Below are positions 9,577 to 19,680 of a stretch of 42,500 bases of DNA, piece by piece. Made by a program: the position numbers and the translations under genes. The DNA is from Symbiodinium natans (taxonomy: Eukaryota; Sar; Dinophyceae; Suessiales; Symbiodiniaceae): contig CAJNDS010000204.1 of the NCBI GenBank assembly GCA_905221605.1, positions 87,501 through 130,000 on the forward strand, read 5' to 3'. A model generated the notes under the pieces. The model was not told where the DNA came from and searched no databases. It saw only the letters and a list, made by a program, of their open reading frames with translations. Positions within the stretch are counted from its first letter, which is position 1. Every line of letters starts with the position of its first letter.

Positions 9577-9646
9577 CTGGGGGTCCGCCTGGCAGATGCC
9601 TTGGAACACGCGGCTGAGGTCGCGCAGCGAGAAGATGTAGTGGAAC
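9577..9646 (-). CDS. Dynein heavy chain exon (end of AAA3)
   Basis: Acceptor CTGGCAG|G, 70 nt (1 + 23 codons), donor CCCCAG|GCAAGC, a textbook GC donor. It encodes FHYIFSLRDLSRVFQGICQA then DPQ. The HYxFNLRDLSRVxQG motif is diagnostic of the AAA3 module of axonemal dynein heavy chains (axonemal or ciliary motor ATPase). It lies upstream of 6618-6678 on the same strand, in correct protein order. CCCTAAA borders its low side and TTTAGGG its high side. Too little sequence separates it from the genes at 11.6 and 17.8 kb to hold the N-terminal two-thirds of a dynein, so this is a partial copy, or the SWEET gene sits inside its intron. Confidence 0.85.
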
Positions 9647-10003
9647 CTGCCATGGGTTTAGGGTTTAGGGTTTAGGGTTGCTTAGGGCTTAGGGCTTATA
9701 GGGTATAAGGTATAACCCCAAACCCTAAGCCCTAGACCAAGAACCTTTCTGGGAGGGCTTACAGCAGGGTCCAAGTAGGGCTTGGGGTTTTGGATTAAGG
9801 GTTTAGGGAACCCTAAACCCTAAACCCCAAACCCCAAACCCCAAACCCTAAACCCTAAACCCTAAACCCTAAACCCTACAGGGTTTAGGGTAGTCATGGT
9901 GGTTTGGGTGGATCGGGCTTAGGGTTCAGGGGTACGGCCTGTGTAGGGTTTGGGGTAGTGCAGCTTGCTCAAGAAACAGAACAGATGGGTTTTCGTCTCC
10001 TCA

Positions 10004-10330
10004 CTTGCTTGCGGCCGCATAGCACGCATGTCAACAACCGAATTCATCTGCGGCGGAAAATGGGGCATCAAATTTTATTGTGTATTATAATTGGTCTCCA
10101 TGGATCCGCTAGCAAAAGGTACTGTATTCCTGGAGCACTGCTCGTTGCACCCCAAGCTGACCCTGAGTGCTGCAACTGCCAACTGCAAGTACCGAAGCAA
10201 AGTTGCTCGCTGGAAAACCCACCTCTCTGGCTGGTTCTTAGCAGGGAATGAGGGAATTAGGGGGCCCTTTTTTGCATCCTTTGAGGGGTACCCTCACTCC
10301 CTCAGCCCCTACTCAGAACCAGCCAGTCTA
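10004..10330. mobile_element. Hairpin element (family C), best part 10227-10324
   Basis: CTGGTTCTTAGCAGGGAATG at one end and the inverse (CCCCTACTCAGAACCAG) at the other. Related pieces lie at 18182-18216 and, as a partial tandem duplication, at 19518-19680. The overlapping frames of up to 139 codons cross the element and are not called as genes. Confidence 0.6.
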
Positions 10331-10604
10331 GCGACCACCAGGAATGCACCAGTTGACGAAGATGTTCAACGAGTCTCTCCTTGCCGCTCCAGGTCGGCAG
10401 GAAACGCCAGGACGGATCCATGGATGGAAGAGCGCACGTGGCCGGTTTATAGCCACAGGACTCAGAGTTCTCCCGTTCGGGATGTTGGGATTCTGAACAC
10501 TCTTCAATGAAGTCTTCGCCTGCACCCAACCCACCCCCAGAAACGCCAGCAAACGCCTTCTGGCGCTGCGCAAAGGGACCACTGCTGTGCAATCTCCCTG
10601 GAAC

Positions 10605-10665
10605 CCTTCACTTCGCCCTCGTTGATGCCGCAGTAGAGCGTGCGGACGTCTGCGTCGTCCTGCTG
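10605..10665 (-). CDS. Unassigned exon candidate
   Basis: Minus strand after CTCCCAG: QQDDADVRTLYCGINEGEVK, with GC-rich third positions and donor options at GAAGG|GTTCC. Product unknown. Confidence 0.4.
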
Positions 10666-11607
10666 CTGGGAGTGCGATATGCAGGCCGCCAAGAATTAAG
10701 GGGTTTGCATTCCGACACCTAGCGGCGACCCCAGTTGTAGGAGACACCCGTGGCTATGAACTTTGCCGTTGGCCAGGATAATGATGTGTTTGCAAATGCG
10801 TATCCTGAAGCCGCAACCCTGACCCGACCCCCCCGTCCCTCCCCCAATCCCCCGAAGCCACCCTCGCACCCACACCCGCAAACCCACTAAATAATTATTG
10901 GACAACCCCCCTAAACCTTCAACCCTATAAACCCTAAACCCTGAACCCTGCACCCTTACTTAACCCAGGCGCCCCGGCCTAGTGGCGGAGGCTTCCTGAG
11001 AGTCAGAGCAGACTCATCCGTCTGCACTTGGGATTCCTTCTCTGTTCTGGAGGCCCTGGCTGGGTACTTCCAGATGAGGCCTGGGTCGTTCGGAACTTGG
11101 CTGCACTTAGGATTAATAGATTTTTGCTATAATATAACTATATATGATGTTGGTTTAGGGTTTAGGGGAGGAGGGTAGCTATAACTTAAAGCTAATTAGC
11201 TGTCTTGTTAAGAAGCCCAATATTTCCCAAAAAGGCTCTAAGGATCTAAAGTTACGGTAAAGCACCACAAAGGGAGGAGAACCTTTAACTCAAAGCACTG
11301 GACCCTACAGCAAACATCATGAACACTTGAGCCCTAAGCACTCCGCATGGTGGTCAGGGGCCCATAATGCAAAATTGCCTCCCCCGAGATGTGCCGATAC
11401 ATAGGCTACACCCCAAAAAGGGTATATTGCTACCTGAATTGAGGTAGCTGACAGCCAGAACTACCCATTACACGCTTCAAGTGACCCACTTGGGGTTATG
11501 GTTCCGCACCCCCTTATCAGAATTTTTAGGTAAGCTGCAAAAAGCCGGGGCACAAAGGCCTTTTATGGGTTGGTATTGAGAACATGTACTTCCTGCACCG
11601 CCAAGAC

Positions 11608-12210
11608 TCACAACTGGACGAGAGACAGCAGCATCTGCAGGGCATTGGACACCCAGATGGGAATCTCCCGCCGGGTGACGCCTACACCAAACCAGCAGAG
11701 GCTGTTCAGAAAGCCCAGCAAGAGCTGGGTAAACGGCAAGATGCTGGAGGACTTGGTTTGGAGAACCTCCCGCAAGGCAGAGAGCGGCGCGGCAGACATG
11801 ATGATGCCCATGTACATGCCCAGATATCCAACTCTAGCCGCGGCACCCTCCCCCCCCAGCCCCGCATAGGCGATGATCGACCCAGACAAGATCAGGGCAA
11901 AACATGTGCCGACAAAGGCCGGCTTGTTCCACCTCTCCGCATGCGGATCCTTGCGAGCAAACCACCAACATGTTGCGATACTGACGAGCCCAACAAACGT
12001 GCCGTAGACACTGCAGGGGATTATGGGTGGCACCGGCAGGAAGATGCCGTAGCCAACCTGGGTGGCGGAGTTCACAAGGAAGCAGAGCAGATTCACGGGA
12101 TTCACGTTCCGCACTTTGGCGGGCGTTGCCAATACGCCCGCGGCCTGGATCAGTGGAGACGTCAGGAAGAAGAGGGCGAAACTAACCGCCACCACATCTA
12201 GGACCCACAT
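11608..12210 (-). CDS. SWEET (MtN3/saliva) family sugar transporter, single exon
   Basis: A 200-residue membrane protein that by family would move mono- or disaccharides passively across the plasma or an internal membrane. Seven hydrophobic segments can be followed, at roughly residues 3-22, 30-52, 58-80, 95-115, 122-145, 154-174 and 178-199. The second triple-helix bundle carries the hallmarks GYLGMYMGIIMSAAPLSALR, then QTKSSSILPF, then a tryptophan-rich helix (LCWFGVGV) and IPIWVSNALQ. The N-terminal bundle keeps the NPVN motif. I start at ATG 12210 because the spliced-leader relic lies only about 50 bp upstream; the frame itself is open to 12339. It ends right after the last helix, so the usual long C-terminal tail is absent, unless GTT|GTGAGTC at the stop is a donor. 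Its single 600-nt exon contrasts with the 30-95-nt exons elsewhere. Confidence 0.85.
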   Translation of the reverse strand: MWVLDVVAVSFALFFLTSPLIQAAGVLATPAKVRNVNPVNLLCFLVNSATQVGYGIFLPVPPIIPCSVYGTFVGLVSIATCWWFARKDPHAERWNKPAFVGTCFALILSGSIIAYAGLGGEGAAARVGYLGMYMGIIMSAAPLSALREVLQTKSSSILPFTQLLLGFLNSLCWFGVGVTRREIPIWVSNALQMLLSLVQL

Positions 12211-12256
12211 GGCGGGCAGGGTGGGCAGCAGGGGGTCTGGGAAGGGGGGGCGAAGA

Positions 12257-12279
12257 CTTTGTGAGCCAAAAAGGCTGGG
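12257..12279 (-). other. DinoSL relic upstream of SWEET
   Basis: On the minus strand AGCCTTTTTGGCTCA matches the DinoSL core AGCCATTTTGGCTCA at 14 of 15 positions, followed by CAAAG in place of AG. Dinoflagellate genes that passed through a trans-spliced mRNA and were re-integrated carry such relics just 5' of the coding region. Position, orientation and the intron-poor gene downstream all agree. Confidence 0.75.
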
Positions 12280-12726
12280 AGATGGGTTTTCGTTCACCTT
12301 CCCTTCTGTGCACTCAGTACCGTATTGTAGGATGGCCACTGAAGGCCTCTCAAAGCAATGAACAAATATCTTCCTGAAGCATTATACCGTTCCTAACCAA
12401 ATAAAGGAAACAGAACATATCCTGACGGCCTGGGAAGTATAAAGCTTAAAGGTTTTGGTGGATTTAGGGCTACAAGCTTGAGGCCCTACAAGGCTTAGTT
12501 TGGGGGGCTTTGGAGGTCCCCAAGAACTATACTCTATGGCACCTTAAAACGTAAACCCGAAACTCTGAATCTCCTGGTTCTTGGGATCTACTACTCCCGG
12601 TCCACATGGCTTGGGCTTTACGGTTTGGGCGCAGCTGTGAACCCCCAGAACCCTAAACCTAAACCCTAAACCCTAAAGACTAAACCTAAACCCTAAACCC
12701 TAAACCCAACGCCGACGAGCCATCAC

Positions 12727-12788
12727 ATGAGCGCGAGTGAGATGACCTCTGCCTTCCGGAACACATCCTTGTCTCCAAACCGTGCACT
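12727..12788 (-). CDS. Unassigned exon candidate
   Basis: Acceptor AGTCTTAG|A and donor CTCAT|GTGATG. The frame reads SARFGDKDVFRKAEVISLAL. Product unknown. The interval 12340-12660 upstream holds no supported gene. Confidence 0.35.
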
Positions 12789-12889
12789 CTAAGACTGATA
12801 GAAGTTCAGGGTTTAGGGTTTAGGGTTTAGGGTTTAGGGTTTAGGGTTTAGGGTCTAAACCCTCCATAATAAGGGACCATGTAACTACC

Positions 12890-13368
12890 CGAAAACTCCA
12901 AACACCAAAACCCTAAACCCTAAACCTCCCCTAAGCCTAAACCCCTAACTAACCCTAGCCCCCAAACCCCTAAACCCTGAAACCCCAAACCCTAGACACC
13001 AAAAGCCTAAACCCTCAACCCTCAACCCTAATCCCTAACCCCTAAACCCTAAACACCCTCCCGGGCGATCGTTTTAGTCGCGGCGTCTGAGGGTCGCCGA
13101 CGTGGACTCGGCCGCCTCAGAGCAGTTGAGCTTTAGGGTTCGGAGGTTTAGGAGTTCAGGGTTCAGGGCTTTATGGTTTTAAGGGTTTAGGGCTTAGGAG
13201 TTCAGAGCTTAGGGGGGTTTAGGGCGTAGGGTTTAGGAGTTTGGTAGTTTAGGGTTTAGGGTTTAGGGTTCAAGGTTCAGAGGTTTAGGAGTTCAGGGTT
13301 TAGGGTTCAGAGGTTTAGGAGTTCAGGGTTTAGGGGTTTGGGGTTTCGGGTTCAGGGTTTAGGGTGGG
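12890..13368. repeat. Degenerate telomeric DNA, both orientations
   Basis: CCCTAAA-like to 13050, TTTAGGG-like from 13130, with a local repeat GTTCAGAGGTTTAGGAGTTC present three times (two before and one after the element at 13370). The island at 13055-13130 (EAAESTSATLRRRD on minus) is weak. Confidence 0.8.
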
Positions 13369-13369
13369 G

Positions 13370-13466
13370 TTGGGATGTTCCCGCTTATACTAACAGTCCT
13401 TTGTAGGGATTATAGTACCTCCTATTCTAATCCCTATTAAGGACTGGCAAGGGGGAATGTCCCACG
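13370..13466. mobile_element. Hairpin element (family G) inside telomeric DNA
   Basis: TGGGATGTTCCC at one end and GGGAATGTCCCA at the other, with inner arms CAGTCCTTTGTAGGGATTA and TAATCCCTATTAAGGACTG. It is flanked on both sides by the same GTTCAGAGGTTTAGGAGTTC-type telomere-like sequence, so it probably inserted into an existing array. Confidence 0.65.
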
Positions 13467-13927
13467 TTCAGAGGTTTAGGAGTTCAGGGTTTATTTAGGG
13501 GTGTCGGTGTAAGGCGTGGGGTTTAGGAGTTTAAGAGTTTAGGGTTCAGGGTTTAGAATTTAGGGTTCAAAGGGTTAGGCCTTACGAGGATTAGGGTTTG
13601 TGGGGCTTCTACGGGGTTTATGTGGGTTGAGGGCGTAAAGTTTTACGGTTTGGGTTGTTTGTGGGTTTAGAGTGTAGGGGTTGGGGAAGGGGGTGAGGGA
13701 GCCTCTTTAAAAAAGTGGCTTAGGGTTCACTACCATTTGCTTAAGAACCCAAAAACCTATCCCTATAATTATTGGCAGTATAAGGAAGAGTTTTTTGTTC
13801 GGGGGGGCCTTAAGCTAATAGTAGTTTAGGGTTCTACATCCGGGAAAAGGGAGTCCAATCTTTCAGTGCAAGACTCCGACAGCTTGCGTGGGTTCGACGT
13901 GCGCGGGAGTTGCTGTAAAGGATGTTG

Positions 13928-13985
13928 GTTTGGGTTTTGGGTTTTGGGTTTTGGGTTTTGGGTTTTGGGTTTTGGGTTTTGGGTT
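13928..13985. repeat. TTTTGGG array
   Basis: Seven to eight units of the variant GGGTTTT, homogeneous, passing into TTTAGGG and CTTAGGG. Confidence 0.95.
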
Positions 13986-14224
13986 TAGGGTTTAGGGCTT
14001 AGGGCTTAGGGCTTAGGGCTTAGGACTTAGGGTCTAGGGTTTACGGGTGCTAAACCAGGATGACCCTTAAACCCCTCCGACAAGAACCTCTTCAACCGAG
14101 TTCATGGCTGGGATAATATTAAAAGTGCAATATGTCCATCCTTGAGTTTAAGTACCCCTGGCAAATGTACAAAGTTGCCCGTTTAGGGTTTAGGGCTTAG
14201 GGTTTAGGGTTTCGGGTTTAGGGT

Positions 14225-14530
14225 TTAGGGGACCCCACTATGACACTATGACTATGACAAAGCAACCCATTAAGGGAGAACATCAAACATCCCAAGGGCA
14301 GAAAGAATCCTTCAGATACCCAGATCATCCCAGATCCCAGCAAAGCGGAAAGCCCACCCCCCCCCCCCCTTTTCGGAACAGTCATATGATCTTCCCAAGC
14401 AGTGCTAGAACGGTTGCCAGGAGGGCCCTTGAACCCCTCTGAAACAACGTTCCTACTGATGACCCCCTTCAACCCAATAAGGGTAAACATCAAAGCTACC
14501 TGGTAACCTTACACCCTCACAGCCCCCAAA
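14225..14530. repeat. Family D repeat region
   Basis: Two segments (ACCCATTAAGGGAGAACATC and AACCCAATAAGGGTAAACATC) about 200 bp apart; no gene supported. 14530-14900 also shows no supported gene; it contains small inverted repeats around 14690-14770. Confidence 0.55.
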
Positions 14531-14904
14531 AACTCTGAACAGAAACTCCAAAGGTCTCAAGAAAGACAGACGTCAGGTTTCTGCCCGGGTTGTAATTGTA
14601 GAAGCAAATATGTCATAAGAAAGTTCACAGGGGAAGCTATGCATCTACAGGATAAGACCCTGGCTCTGAGAACGCAGAAGTCTGAGGGTAGTTAGTATGG
14701 GTCCTTAAACGGGGACCCCTTATATACCCCTTGTACACGCTATACAATCCCAAGGGCCCCTACATCAGAACCCTTTAAAGGAGGTTAGGGACCAGATTAA
14801 GGGCTGAGACAGAAGAGAAACCAACATGGGCTGGGATAATCCTGTTGATTCTCCTGCAACTAACTTTGCTGAACACGGGCCACGGCGATGGGGATCCCCA
14901 AGCC

Positions 14905-15010
14905 GTAAACCCTAAACCCTAAACCCTAAACCCTAAGCCCTAAGCCCTAAACCCTAAACCCTAAACCCTAAACCCTAAACCCTAAACCCTAAACCCTAAA
15001 CCCTAAACCC
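14905..15010. repeat. CCCTAAA array
   Basis: About 15 units, on the low side of the 15046-15132 exon candidate. Confidence 0.95.
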
Positions 15011-15045
15011 CACCTAAGCCCCCTAAAGGCTCTAAAGCCTAAGCT

Positions 15046-15132
15046 GCGAACAGACCGCTGCAACCGCGGAGCCAAGTGGGTCGCTTTCTCGCCATAGGCC
15101 TCTTCGACCAAGCTCGCACAGCCCGGAGGCAC
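15046..15132 (-). CDS. Unassigned exon candidate
   Basis: Acceptor TTCTTTAG|G. The frame reads VPPGCASLVEEAYGEKATHL then APRLQRSVRS. CCCTAAA on the low side and TTTAGGG on the high side. Product unknown. Confidence 0.4.
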
Positions 15133-15144
15133 CTAAAGAAGGGA

Positions 15145-15340
15145 TGTTAGGGTTTAGGGTTTAGGGTTTAGGGTTTGGGGTTTAGGGTTTAGGGTTTAGG
15201 GTTTAGGGTTTAGGGTTTGGGGTTTAGGGTTTAGGGTTTAGGGTTTGGCGTTTAGGGTTTAGGGTTTGGGGTTTAGGGTTTAGGGTTTAGGGTTTAGGGT
15301 TTGGGGTTTAGGTTTAGGGTTTAGGTTTTAGGGTTTAGGG
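15145..15340. repeat. TTTAGGG/TTTGGGG array
   Basis: About 27 units with interspersed GTTTGGG units. It abuts a repeat shared with 7295-7345 at 15345. Confidence 0.95.
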
Positions 15341-15439
15341 GTTATTTGGGGGCTACTTAGGTATATAGGGACTATAGAAGGTATATATTTTAAGGGGCTG
15401 CGCCCATGGGCGGGCAGCGCACGCAGAAGCCCGGGGCGA

Positions 15440-15610
15440 GCAGTTTCTAAGCATGTTGAGGCCCCTAAACTCCCTTAAAATCTCTAAGCGTTAAGTTTCT
15501 AAGCATTTTCTCAGGCCCCTAAACTCCCTTCAAATCTCTAAGCGTTTGAGGCTCCTAGACTCCCTTAACGTTTCTAAGCACTTTATAAGGCCCCTAAACT
15601 CCCTTTTTCC
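15440..15610. repeat. Tandem repeat, about 50-60 bp unit
   Basis: Four imperfect copies built from TTTCTAAGCA, TGAGGCCCCTAAACTCCCTT and TCTCTAAGCG. Confidence 0.8.
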
Positions 15611-15654
15611 TAGCCCCGGGCTTAGACACGTCGCTTATGCCCGCCCTTTGGGGG

Positions 15655-15775
15655 GCATCATGCTCCTGATGCGCCCCCGGGGTCCCGCCCCGGGAGCCGC
15701 TGATGCTCCTGATGCGCGCCTGGGGGTCCCGGGCTGGACCCGCTGATGCTCATGATGCGCGCCCTCTGGGGGCCT
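15655..15775. repeat. GC-rich tandem repeat
   Basis: Three imperfect copies of CTGATGCTCCTGATGCGCGCC followed by a GGGTCCCGGG segment. The overlapping frames up to 15998 are repeat-derived or unproven. Confidence 0.75.
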
Positions 15776-16009
15776 CCGTGGCGACGCAAAAAACCACGAA
15801 AAAAAAACCGTTCACCGGCGGCACGCGGGGGTCGGCGGCACTGGCGTCCGGCCTAATTCTGCTTCGCAGAAGGCCAGAGGCCAGCAAGGCTATTCCCGGG
15901 ACGACCCGGGCTAAAAGGTCCGCATTTGCTCGGTCCTTTGGGGACCTCGCGCTGCCCGATTTAATGGCTACCGCCAGTGCCGCCGACCCCAGACCCAAGA
16001 CAGTCGCAT

Positions 16010-17030
16010 TGGGGCGGAGGGGCGGGGGGCGGGGGCGGCTCGGGTGGGGGTGGGTGGGGGTGGAAAGCGGGGCGGCGGGGGTGGGGGGTGTGGGGGGTGA
16101 CGGTAGAGGGTTGGTGTCGGATTAGGGAGTTGGGGGCGGAAGGCAGGGTTGGACTGGGGGGCATAGAGATGAAGAAGCAGTGAGAGCCGTCGGATGGTGC
16201 ACGATGGTGGGAGGGGGTAATGATGAGGGCTGGGGAGGGTTGGTGGGAGGGTTAGGGGGGCCTGACTCATTTGACCAGCTCTGGTGAGAGGTGGGGCGGA
16301 AGGCAGGGTGGAGCGCCGCGGGTGGACAGGGGAGGTGACGGTCGAGGGTTGGGGGAGTTGGGGGCGGAAGGCAGGGGAGTGATGAGAGGGGGAGGCAGTC
16401 GAGATTGGTGAGGGGCGGGGGGGGGGGGGGGTGGGGGGGTGGGGGGGTGGGGGGGGTGGGGGGGGGGGGGGGTGGGGGGGGGGGTGGGGGGGGGTTGGGG
16501 GGGGGTGGGGGGGTGGGGGGGTGGGGGGGGGGGGGTTGGGGGGGGTGGGGAGGGTGGGGAGGGGTGGGGGGGGGGTTGGGGGGGGGTGGGTGGGGGGGTG
16601 GGGGGGGGGGGGGGGGGGGGGGGTGGGGGGTGGGGGGGGGGGGGGGGGGGGGGGTGGGCCTTTAAATTCAGCTGCTAGGGTCCAGGGGCATGGGGGGGAC
16701 AGGGAAGTGCGGGCGGGAAGGGCGGGAAGGGCGGAGCAAGCGGAGGGGGCGGGCATGCACTGGGGCCCTTTAAATTCAGCTGATTTCTAAATTCAGCTGA
16801 TTTAGAGGCATGCACTGGGGGGGGGGGTGGTCGGGCATGCGCTAAACCACCTGAATGGATGGGGTGGGGGGGGGGACAAAGGTCCAATTCAAGTGAGGGC
16901 GATGGGTGGCGGGGTTTGGGCATGCACTGAAGCCAAACAATGCAAAAACACTCCAATTCAAGGTGTCATGAGCAGTATGCTGTGAGAGCGGGTGAGGGCG
17001 GTGAGGGCGGTGGGGGGTCTTCACTGACGC
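16010..17030. repeat. G-rich low-complexity tract
   Basis: The plus strand is almost entirely G with scattered T; 16405-16655 is essentially runs of G punctuated by single T. Dispersed short repeats include AGTTGGGGGCGGAAGGCAGG, TTTAAATTCAGCTGA and GGCATGCACTG. The long Gly-, Pro- and Trp-rich frames on both strands are composition artefacts. Strong G-quadruplex potential. Confidence 0.9.
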
Positions 17031-17599
17031 CGCCCTGCTACCGCTGGGGTCGGCGGATAGGGATTATAGAGGGGAACAAGATAAAGGCTTAAATGCGCCT
17101 AGCCCAAGCAGCCCTACACCCTCGAACCCCCCAAGCCCCTCAACCCCAAACACTAAACCCTAAACCTGAACTCCAGGCCAAAAGCGGCTGTAGGCACTGA
17201 GATTGGGGCTGATAAACCCCCACAGCAACTAAAAAACACTGCAAGCGGCTGGACTTGTGCCACAAGACTCAATCAAGCAAGCTCAGGGAAAAACCTCGAA
17301 ACCCCAAGCCCCAAACCCTAAACTCGAAACCCAAGCCCGAAAAAGCATAGAGAACTGGAACCTGGAAGCACAAAAGCAAGGCCATTGAAACCCCGAAGGC
17401 CCAGGAGAATTTAGTGCACGCCACCCCCTGTTCCCACCTGATAACCTCATCTGGGAATTCCCTAAAATAGGGTTTAGGGCTAAGGGTTAGGGTAGGGCGC
17501 CCCTTAATGGGGAGTCTATTCTACTGGGGTATAAAGGGGTACCCCCATTTTGGGAAATGCCCATATGGAACTCTACACAGACGATGGATGTCAGGACCG

Positions 17600-17668
17600 G
17601 TTTAGGGTTTAGGGTTTAGGGTTTAGGGTTTAGGGTTTAGGGTTTAGGGTTTAGGGTTTAGGGTTAGT
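17600..17668. repeat. TTTAGGG array
   Basis: Ten perfect units. The interval 17040-17600 holds weak open blocks on both strands with no family match. Confidence 0.95.
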
Positions 17669-17798
17669 GGTGGATTTTCACATCATCAGGGCTCTTGTTG
17701 TTTTGTTGAGAGGGGGGGAGGTACCTACATTCTCAAACAAAACCCTATGCCCTAACAGCACATAAACCCTAAAACCTAAACCCTTATTCTAAGACCCC

Positions 17799-17881
17799 TG
17801 TCGATGACAGGCGCCAGGTCTGAAATGGGCTCGCCAGTATGCAGCCGCTGTCGCAGCAGTGTCGAAGAGACGTGCACAAAC
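17799..17881 (-). CDS. Nucleotidyltransferase exon h: SSTxxR motif
   Basis: Acceptor TGGGCAG|G. It encodes FVHVSSTLLRQRLHTGEPIS then DLAPVID. SSTxxR is the second phosphate-binding signature of the NMNAT/PPAT fold (usually ISSTxxR). The AG left by the previous exon plus this G gives the Arg before Phe, so phases agree. The donor is ambiguous (ATC|GACAGG or AGGG|GTCTTAG), hence the approximate low end. CCCTAAA-like repeats follow on the low side and TTTAGGG-like ones on the high side. Confidence 0.8.
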
Positions 17882-18507
17882 CTGCCCAGCCGACGTTGCA
17901 GTTTAGGGTTTGAGGGTTTAGAGTTTAGGGCTTAGGGCTCAGGGTTTAGGGTTTGGAGACAAACTTGTGGCAACAGCTAGGAGAATCTGCAATTGTAACC
18001 TTTTCTGAAGTTCAAGTAAGTATAATCTGTATAATCCCGCTTCTTCCATGAACCTTCAAGTACCTGAAACTTAAACACCTAAACCCTGTAGCGTCCATGC
18101 AGCTTTAGGTGTTTTGGGTACAAGGTGATGTAGCCAATCCCCTAAATTGTGGCTCCGTGAAGAGACCCATCATGCTCCTGATTCTATGCCCTCGTTCCCT
18201 ACTAAGAACCAGCAAGTAAGAATTTTGGGACCTGAAGCCCATGTCGCAACAAGGCAAGCAGCTCCAACACTCCACTGTTTCGTCTTGAGGGGTTGAGGGG
18301 TCAGTGCAGGGTCTAGGGGTTAGGCGCGATTGTTCCTGAACCCGAAACCCCAAATCCTGCAAGGGCACATAGCTGAAAGAGTTAGGGGTGATTGTTCCTA
18401 AACCCGACGCCCTAAACCCTGCACCCCAAACCCTACTAAACCCTAAACCCAAAGCCCAAAGCCCAAAACCCAAAACCCTAAACCCTAAACCCTGTCAGGG
18501 TATGAAA

Positions 18508-18615
18508 CCCTAAGGGTCCATGTACCTAATGATTGAATACTTGGGCCTTAAAGCACTTCCTATACCGGCACTTTGGGGCCCAAGTATAAATAATGAGGTA
18601 CATGGACCCTTAGGG
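18508..18615. mobile_element. Hairpin element, family A copy 1
   Basis: Terminal inverted repeat CCCTAAGGGTCCATGTACCT / AGGTACATGGACCCTTAGGG with inner inverted TACTTGGGCC / GGGGCCCAAGTA. Complete copies also occur at 22962 and 40127, and an interrupted one at 20474. It lies in an intron of the nucleotidyltransferase gene. Non-autonomous, with no coding capacity. Confidence 0.85.
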
Positions 18616-18647
18616 AAAGCCACGCAAAGGTGTGGGGGCGAGTCGGC

Positions 18648-18719
18648 CTGGGATCTGCCTGGACGTAAGCAGTGGGGATCGGGCACCGGCGGGCGATGAA
18701 GAGCTGCCCGATCAAGTTC
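18648..18719 (-). CDS. Nucleotidyltransferase exon g
   Basis: Acceptor CCTCAG|G, donor CCCAG|GCCGAC (GC type), 72 nt. It encodes NLIGQLFIARRCPIPTAYVQ then ADP, the segment that in PPAT-like proteins leads from the QN.xG helix to the PTxxxxxDPxxxxxSST motif. Phase 2 at both ends matches exons f and h. Confidence 0.8.
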
Positions 18720-19266
18720 CTGAGGCTCTCCCCGAGGGGGGTGGATGTTCAAGGAAACCTCCGACAGGGTGTACTGTAGGGTTTGGGGTTTGGGGTTTGG
18801 GTTTTGGGGTTTGGGTTTTGGGGCTGGGGGTTTAGGGTTTGGGGTTTAGGGTTTTGGGGTTGGGGTTCGTTCAGACTGACCAAATCCAGGGTCCATCTGA
18901 GTAGCAGTCCAAACCTCTTGTGTGCCCCGACTATCGCGTGGAGTAGGGTCGGCCCCTATCGGTTCGCGTGCTAGAGAAGACTTGTCAATTCCATATGACT
19001 CCTCTAATCATAACTACCTTTTCCAGAGGTTTTGTCCGATGCCCATTCCACACGAGCCCTAAAACCTTTGTACACAAAGGCTACACCCTTCTCAGCCCCT
19101 AAACCCGAAGCAACGCCCTCAAACCCTAAACCCGCAGCCTGAACCTAAACCCAAAACCCAAAACCCTAAAACCTCAACCCTCAACCCTAAACCCTAAACC
19201 CTAAACCCTAATCCCTAAACCCTAAACCCTAAACCAGCCACCCCTGGTGATTTCGAGCCAGCACTC

Positions 19267-19303
19267 TGTAGCTCCAGCACCTTCTCATCCAGGCCGTCCT
19301 CTT
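19267..19303 (-). CDS. Nucleotidyltransferase exon f (37 nt, GA donor)
   Basis: A micro-exon: acceptor CCTAAG|A, donor CTACA|GAGTGC. It encodes EEDGLDEKVLEL and the first two bases of Gln. Joined to exon e it gives the acidic EE..LDEKVLE helix that follows YRGIR in this family; joined to exon g it gives LELQNLIG. The GA donor is a dinoflagellate-type non-canonical site; the alternative reading CTACAG|AG needs a shifted acceptor. Confidence 0.7.
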
Positions 19304-19337
19304 CTTAGGTCGGAGTTCTCAGGGTGGGAACGGGCCA

Positions 19338-19430
19338 ACCCTAGACCCTAAACCCTAAACCCTAAACCCTAAACCCTAAACCCTAAACCCTAAACCCTAA
19401 ACCCTAAACCCTAGCCCTAAACCCTAAACT
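19338..19430. repeat. CCCTAAA array
   Basis: About 12 units. It lies on the high side of exon f and is an exception to the usual orientation rule. Confidence 0.95.
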
Positions 19431-19517
19431 TTCCCTGAACTCTGAACCCTGCGATGCTCACTAAGGCCTAAACCCTCCCTCAGCCCTAAGTCCAGGGCTC
19501 CTCGGCAATGCTCGGCT

Positions 19518-19680
19518 TCAAAAGGGAATGAGGGAATGAGGTACCCAAGAGAATCCCTTAAAAGGGTCTACGGCCCTAATTCCCTCAGCCCCTACTACAA
19601 AGAACCAGGGGGTCCCAAGATAAGCCCTTAAAAGGGTCTACGGCCCTAAGTCCCTCCTTCTCTACGAAGAACCAGGGGGT
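19518..19680. mobile_element. Family C element with internal tandem duplication
   Basis: AAAGGGAATGAGGGAATGAG then two copies of a segment running from CCCTTAAAAGGGTCTACGGC to AAGAACCAGGGGGTC, about 70 bp apart. Confidence 0.65.

Noticed and set aside
10091-10510. 139-codon plus-strand frame
   Set aside because: It crosses a hairpin element and shows no protein family; opposing frames of equal length exist on the minus strand.
16405-16956. Long Gly-, Pro- and Trp-rich frames, up to 262 codons on both strands
   Set aside because: They are direct translations of G/T or C/A runs with no start context, splice logic or sequence complexity.
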